Assembly: GCA_947174325.1 (NCBI GenBank)
Contig: CAMWIL010000004.1
Location: forward strand, 1-44,977
Source of the DNA: an uncultured Clostridia bacterium
GTDB lineage: Bacteria; Bacillota; Clostridia; Christensenellales; UBA3700
Reading direction: 5' to 3'
DNA: 44,977 nucleotides
The translations under genes were made by a program, and so were the position numbers. Position 1 is the first letter of the stretch, and every line of letters begins with the position of its first letter. The notes under the pieces were generated by a model. The model did not search any database. It worked only from the letters and a program-made list of their open reading frames with translations, and had not been told where the DNA came from. This document shows, piece by piece, positions 43,556-44,977 of this stretch.

Positions 43556-44251
43556 TTGAAATCATCTAGAAAACCGTTTATTTATATCATTTGCGTTATT
43601 ATGGTATTGTGCGTAAGCGTTTCGGCTTTTGTCGGTTGCGCTAAGGGAAGCGACGTTTATGACGTCGTCAAAAATACCAAGAAAGATAACTTTACTTTGC
43701 TCAACGAGAGCGCGAAGAAGGGACAGATAGTTTTGATAGGCGATTCGATAATAGAAATTTTTCCTACTGAAATGTTGGATATAGAAGGGAAAATCGTATA
43801 CAACAGAGGTATCAGCGGAGACCATTCCAACCGAATGTGCGAAAGACTTGACGACAACGCGCTCAATATATCGCCCTCTACCGTATTTATTTTGGTAGGC
43901 ACGAACGATTTGGCATTGGCAAGAGAACCGCAGGAGATAGTAAGTTATATCAATATGGCGGTATCTAAATGCAAGGACAGCGGAGTGGAAAACGTCGTAG
44001 TAAGTTCGCTTCTGCCGGTCAAGAAAAGCATAAATGCAAATATGGTCGGAATACGAAAGAATTCGGATATCGTCAGCGTAAACGAATATCTCAAACAGAC
44101 GTGCGAAACGCAAGGCGTGATATACGCGGACACCTATTCGAGCGTAGTAGACGAGAATGGCGAATTCGACGAAAATTACACTTACGACGGACTTCACCCA
44201 AATGCAAAGGGCTATCAAAAAATATGCGAAGTCATTGCGCCGTTGTTGTGA
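43556..44251 (+). CDS. SGNH/GDSL-type hydrolase lipoprotein (231 aa)
   Basis: An N-terminal lipoprotein signal with C28 in SAFVGC precedes an SGNH domain. Block I is IGDSIIE with S64, block III contains GTNDL with N117, and block V is DGLHPN with D211 and H214. G at block II is in NRGISGD. It is probably an extracytoplasmic esterase or acyl-hydrolase on a carbohydrate. The start is TTG 43556 with GAGGG 6 nt upstream; the next ATG would cut the signal peptide. The local promoter is probably TTTAAT/TACAAT near 43491-43518. Confidence 0.85.
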   Translation: MKSSRKPFIYIICVIMVLCVSVSAFVGCAKGSDVYDVVKNTKKDNFTLLNESAKKGQIVLIGDSIIEIFPTEMLDIEGKIVYNRGISGDHSNRMCERLDDNALNISPSTVFILVGTNDLALAREPQEIVSYINMAVSKCKDSGVENVVVSSLLPVKKSINANMVGIRKNSDIVSVNEYLKQTCETQGVIYADTYSSVVDENGEFDENYTYDGLHPNAKGYQKICEVIAPLL

Positions 44252-44284
44252 TTTTATTCGTCTGCTTTTATATAGAGGGGAGTT

Positions 44285-44566
44285 TTATTTACTAAACACT
44301 TCTTGTCCTATCGCTAAACCAAAGGCAAAGGCTTCTTTGTACACTTCTTCGGAGTATAAAAGGTACTCGAGGTTAGAAGCCTCTTGTACCTCTTTATACA
44401 ACTCTAAAATTTGCGGGTATTTTTTCAACTGTTTTTCCAATTCAATAATTTTATCTAATGATTTTCTTTGCGCCTTTTGGTGTTTTTCACTTAGGCGAAT
44501 AGATTCAAGGTTTCCCCTTGCGCCAATAAGCATTTGCATAATTGCAGAAGATTTATAATGTTCCAT
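44285..44566 (-). CDS. small helical protein of an XRE-linked pair (93 aa)
   Basis: The protein is mostly charged helix, with KSLDKIIELEKQLKKYPQIL and a C-terminal YKEAFAFGLAIGQEVF segment that vaguely recalls DUF6809-type proteins. I do not recognise a function. AGGAGG lies 7 nt upstream. The promoter TTGACT...TATAAT (44626-44597, minus) has an operator palindrome in its spacer, so expression is probably controlled by the divergent XRE protein at 44688. Confidence 0.7.
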   Translation of the reverse strand: MEHYKSSAIMQMLIGARGNLESIRLSEKHQKAQRKSLDKIIELEKQLKKYPQILELYKEVQEASNLEYLLYSEEVYKEAFAFGLAIGQEVFSK

Positions 44567-44603
44567 AGTTTTACCTCCTTTACGTTATTTTTTAGCATTA
44601 TAC

Positions 44604-44649
44604 ATCAGTCTAAAACTGATAGTCAAGCGTTTTTCAGTTTGGAACTGAT
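44604..44649. promoter_or_regulatory. two 17-bp operators between a divergent pair
   Basis: ATCAGT-N5-ACTGAT (44604-44620) and the similar TTCAGTTTGGAACTGAT (44633-44649) are palindromic and have centres 29 nt apart. The first fills the spacer of the minus-strand promoter TTGACT (44626-44621) to TATAAT (44602-44597). The second covers a weak plus-strand -35 (TTGGAA), with TAAAAT at 44664-44669. Confidence 0.75.
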
Positions 44650-44687
44650 AAAATAAATATCATTAAAATTTAGGACATTATTGAATT

Positions 44688-44912
44688 ATGATAACATCAG
44701 AGCAAATTAAATTAAAATTTCAAGAGATTGTTAAAGAAGTAATTAAATTTAGCGGGCAATCGCAGGCTGAAATTGCTAGGAAAATAGGCGTAAGACCTCA
44801 AACTATGACGGATTACTTGAAAGGCAAAATAATGCCTTCGCTTGACACTTTCGCCAACTTGTGTAAAGTCTTAGATCTTGACCCTGTCGAAATACTTTGC
44901 TTAAATGACTAA
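44688..44912 (+). CDS. XRE-family helix-turn-helix regulator (74 aa)
   Basis: The HTH reads SQAEIARKIGVRPQTMTDYLKG near residues 29-50, preceded by an N-terminal helix of about 25 residues. It is probably the repressor acting on the operators at 44604-44649, controlling itself and the divergent 93-residue gene. It starts with ATG at 44688 and has no strong ribosome binding site. Unlike the other two XRE loci here, its partner is not a SLOG protein. Confidence 0.85.
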   Translation: MITSEQIKLKFQEIVKEVIKFSGQSQAEIARKIGVRPQTMTDYLKGKIMPSLDTFANLCKVLDLDPVEILCLND

Positions 44913-44977
44913 ATATAAATATTTTATATAGAATTATTATTTTCAAAACTTGATATTTGGCAATTAGTGAGCTATAA

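Overview
The window reads as a chromosomal segment of a low-to-moderate-GC, Gram-positive-type bacterium, most likely an uncultured member of class Clostridia. The evidence is the complete Firmicutes-order S10/spc/alpha ribosomal cluster (including a KOW-domain gene between map and infA), zinc-binding versions of S4, S14 and L36, AGGAGG-type ribosome binding sites with some TTG/GTG starts, a type III glutamine synthetase, and a split ferredoxin-fused glutamate synthase. This is inference from gene content; there is no 16S or other typing locus here.

Layout. 1-1413: a small regulatory module of two XRE-type repressors divergent from a SLOG-like Rossmann protein, beside a 107-nt hairpin repeat. 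1414-2247: gene-free, with hairpins, direct repeats, the S10-operon promoter and an attenuator-like leader. 2248-14822: rpsJ to rpmJ, with secY, adk, map and infA. 14823-15083: terminator, new promoter and leader. 15084-18033: rpsM-rpsK-rpsD-rpoA-rplQ, ended by a terminator. 18034-18715: a repeat-rich gap holding a second copy of the hairpin repeat and a 20-bp inverted repeat. 18716-25651: a 2311-residue surface protein with many Ig-like beta repeats, two C-terminal hydrophobic segments, a coiled coil and a terminal globular domain. 25839-27641: alpha/beta hydrolase, phosphopantetheinyl transferase and acyl carrier protein. 27761-30615 (minus): leuC-leuD-leuB. 30708-32435 (minus): a membrane-anchored surface protein. 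32571-33944: an RNA polymerase alpha-CTD-like/WG-repeat fusion and a cytidine deaminase. 33945-35415: a repeat island and a second XRE/SLOG module with a third, inverted copy of the hairpin repeat. 35600-37006 (minus): purF. 37289-39373 (minus): glnN. 39858-43449: three-gene split glutamate synthase. 43556-44251: SGNH lipoprotein. 44285-44912: a divergent small-protein/XRE pair with two clear operators.

How the parts work together. The first half is the core translation, secretion and transcription block. The second half carries ammonia assimilation (glnN divergent from gltB1-B2-B3), leucine and purine steps, and two large surface proteins anchored by transmembrane segments rather than sortase motifs. 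Three XRE-repressor loci, two of them paralogous XRE/SLOG pairs, look like independent regulated accessory modules. The strongest leads are the duplicated XRE/SLOG module, the hairpin repeat with compensatory base changes, the giant surface protein, the alpha-CTD/WG fusion, the glnN leader terminator and the operator pair at 44604-44649. All assignments come from reading the sequence; no database search was run.
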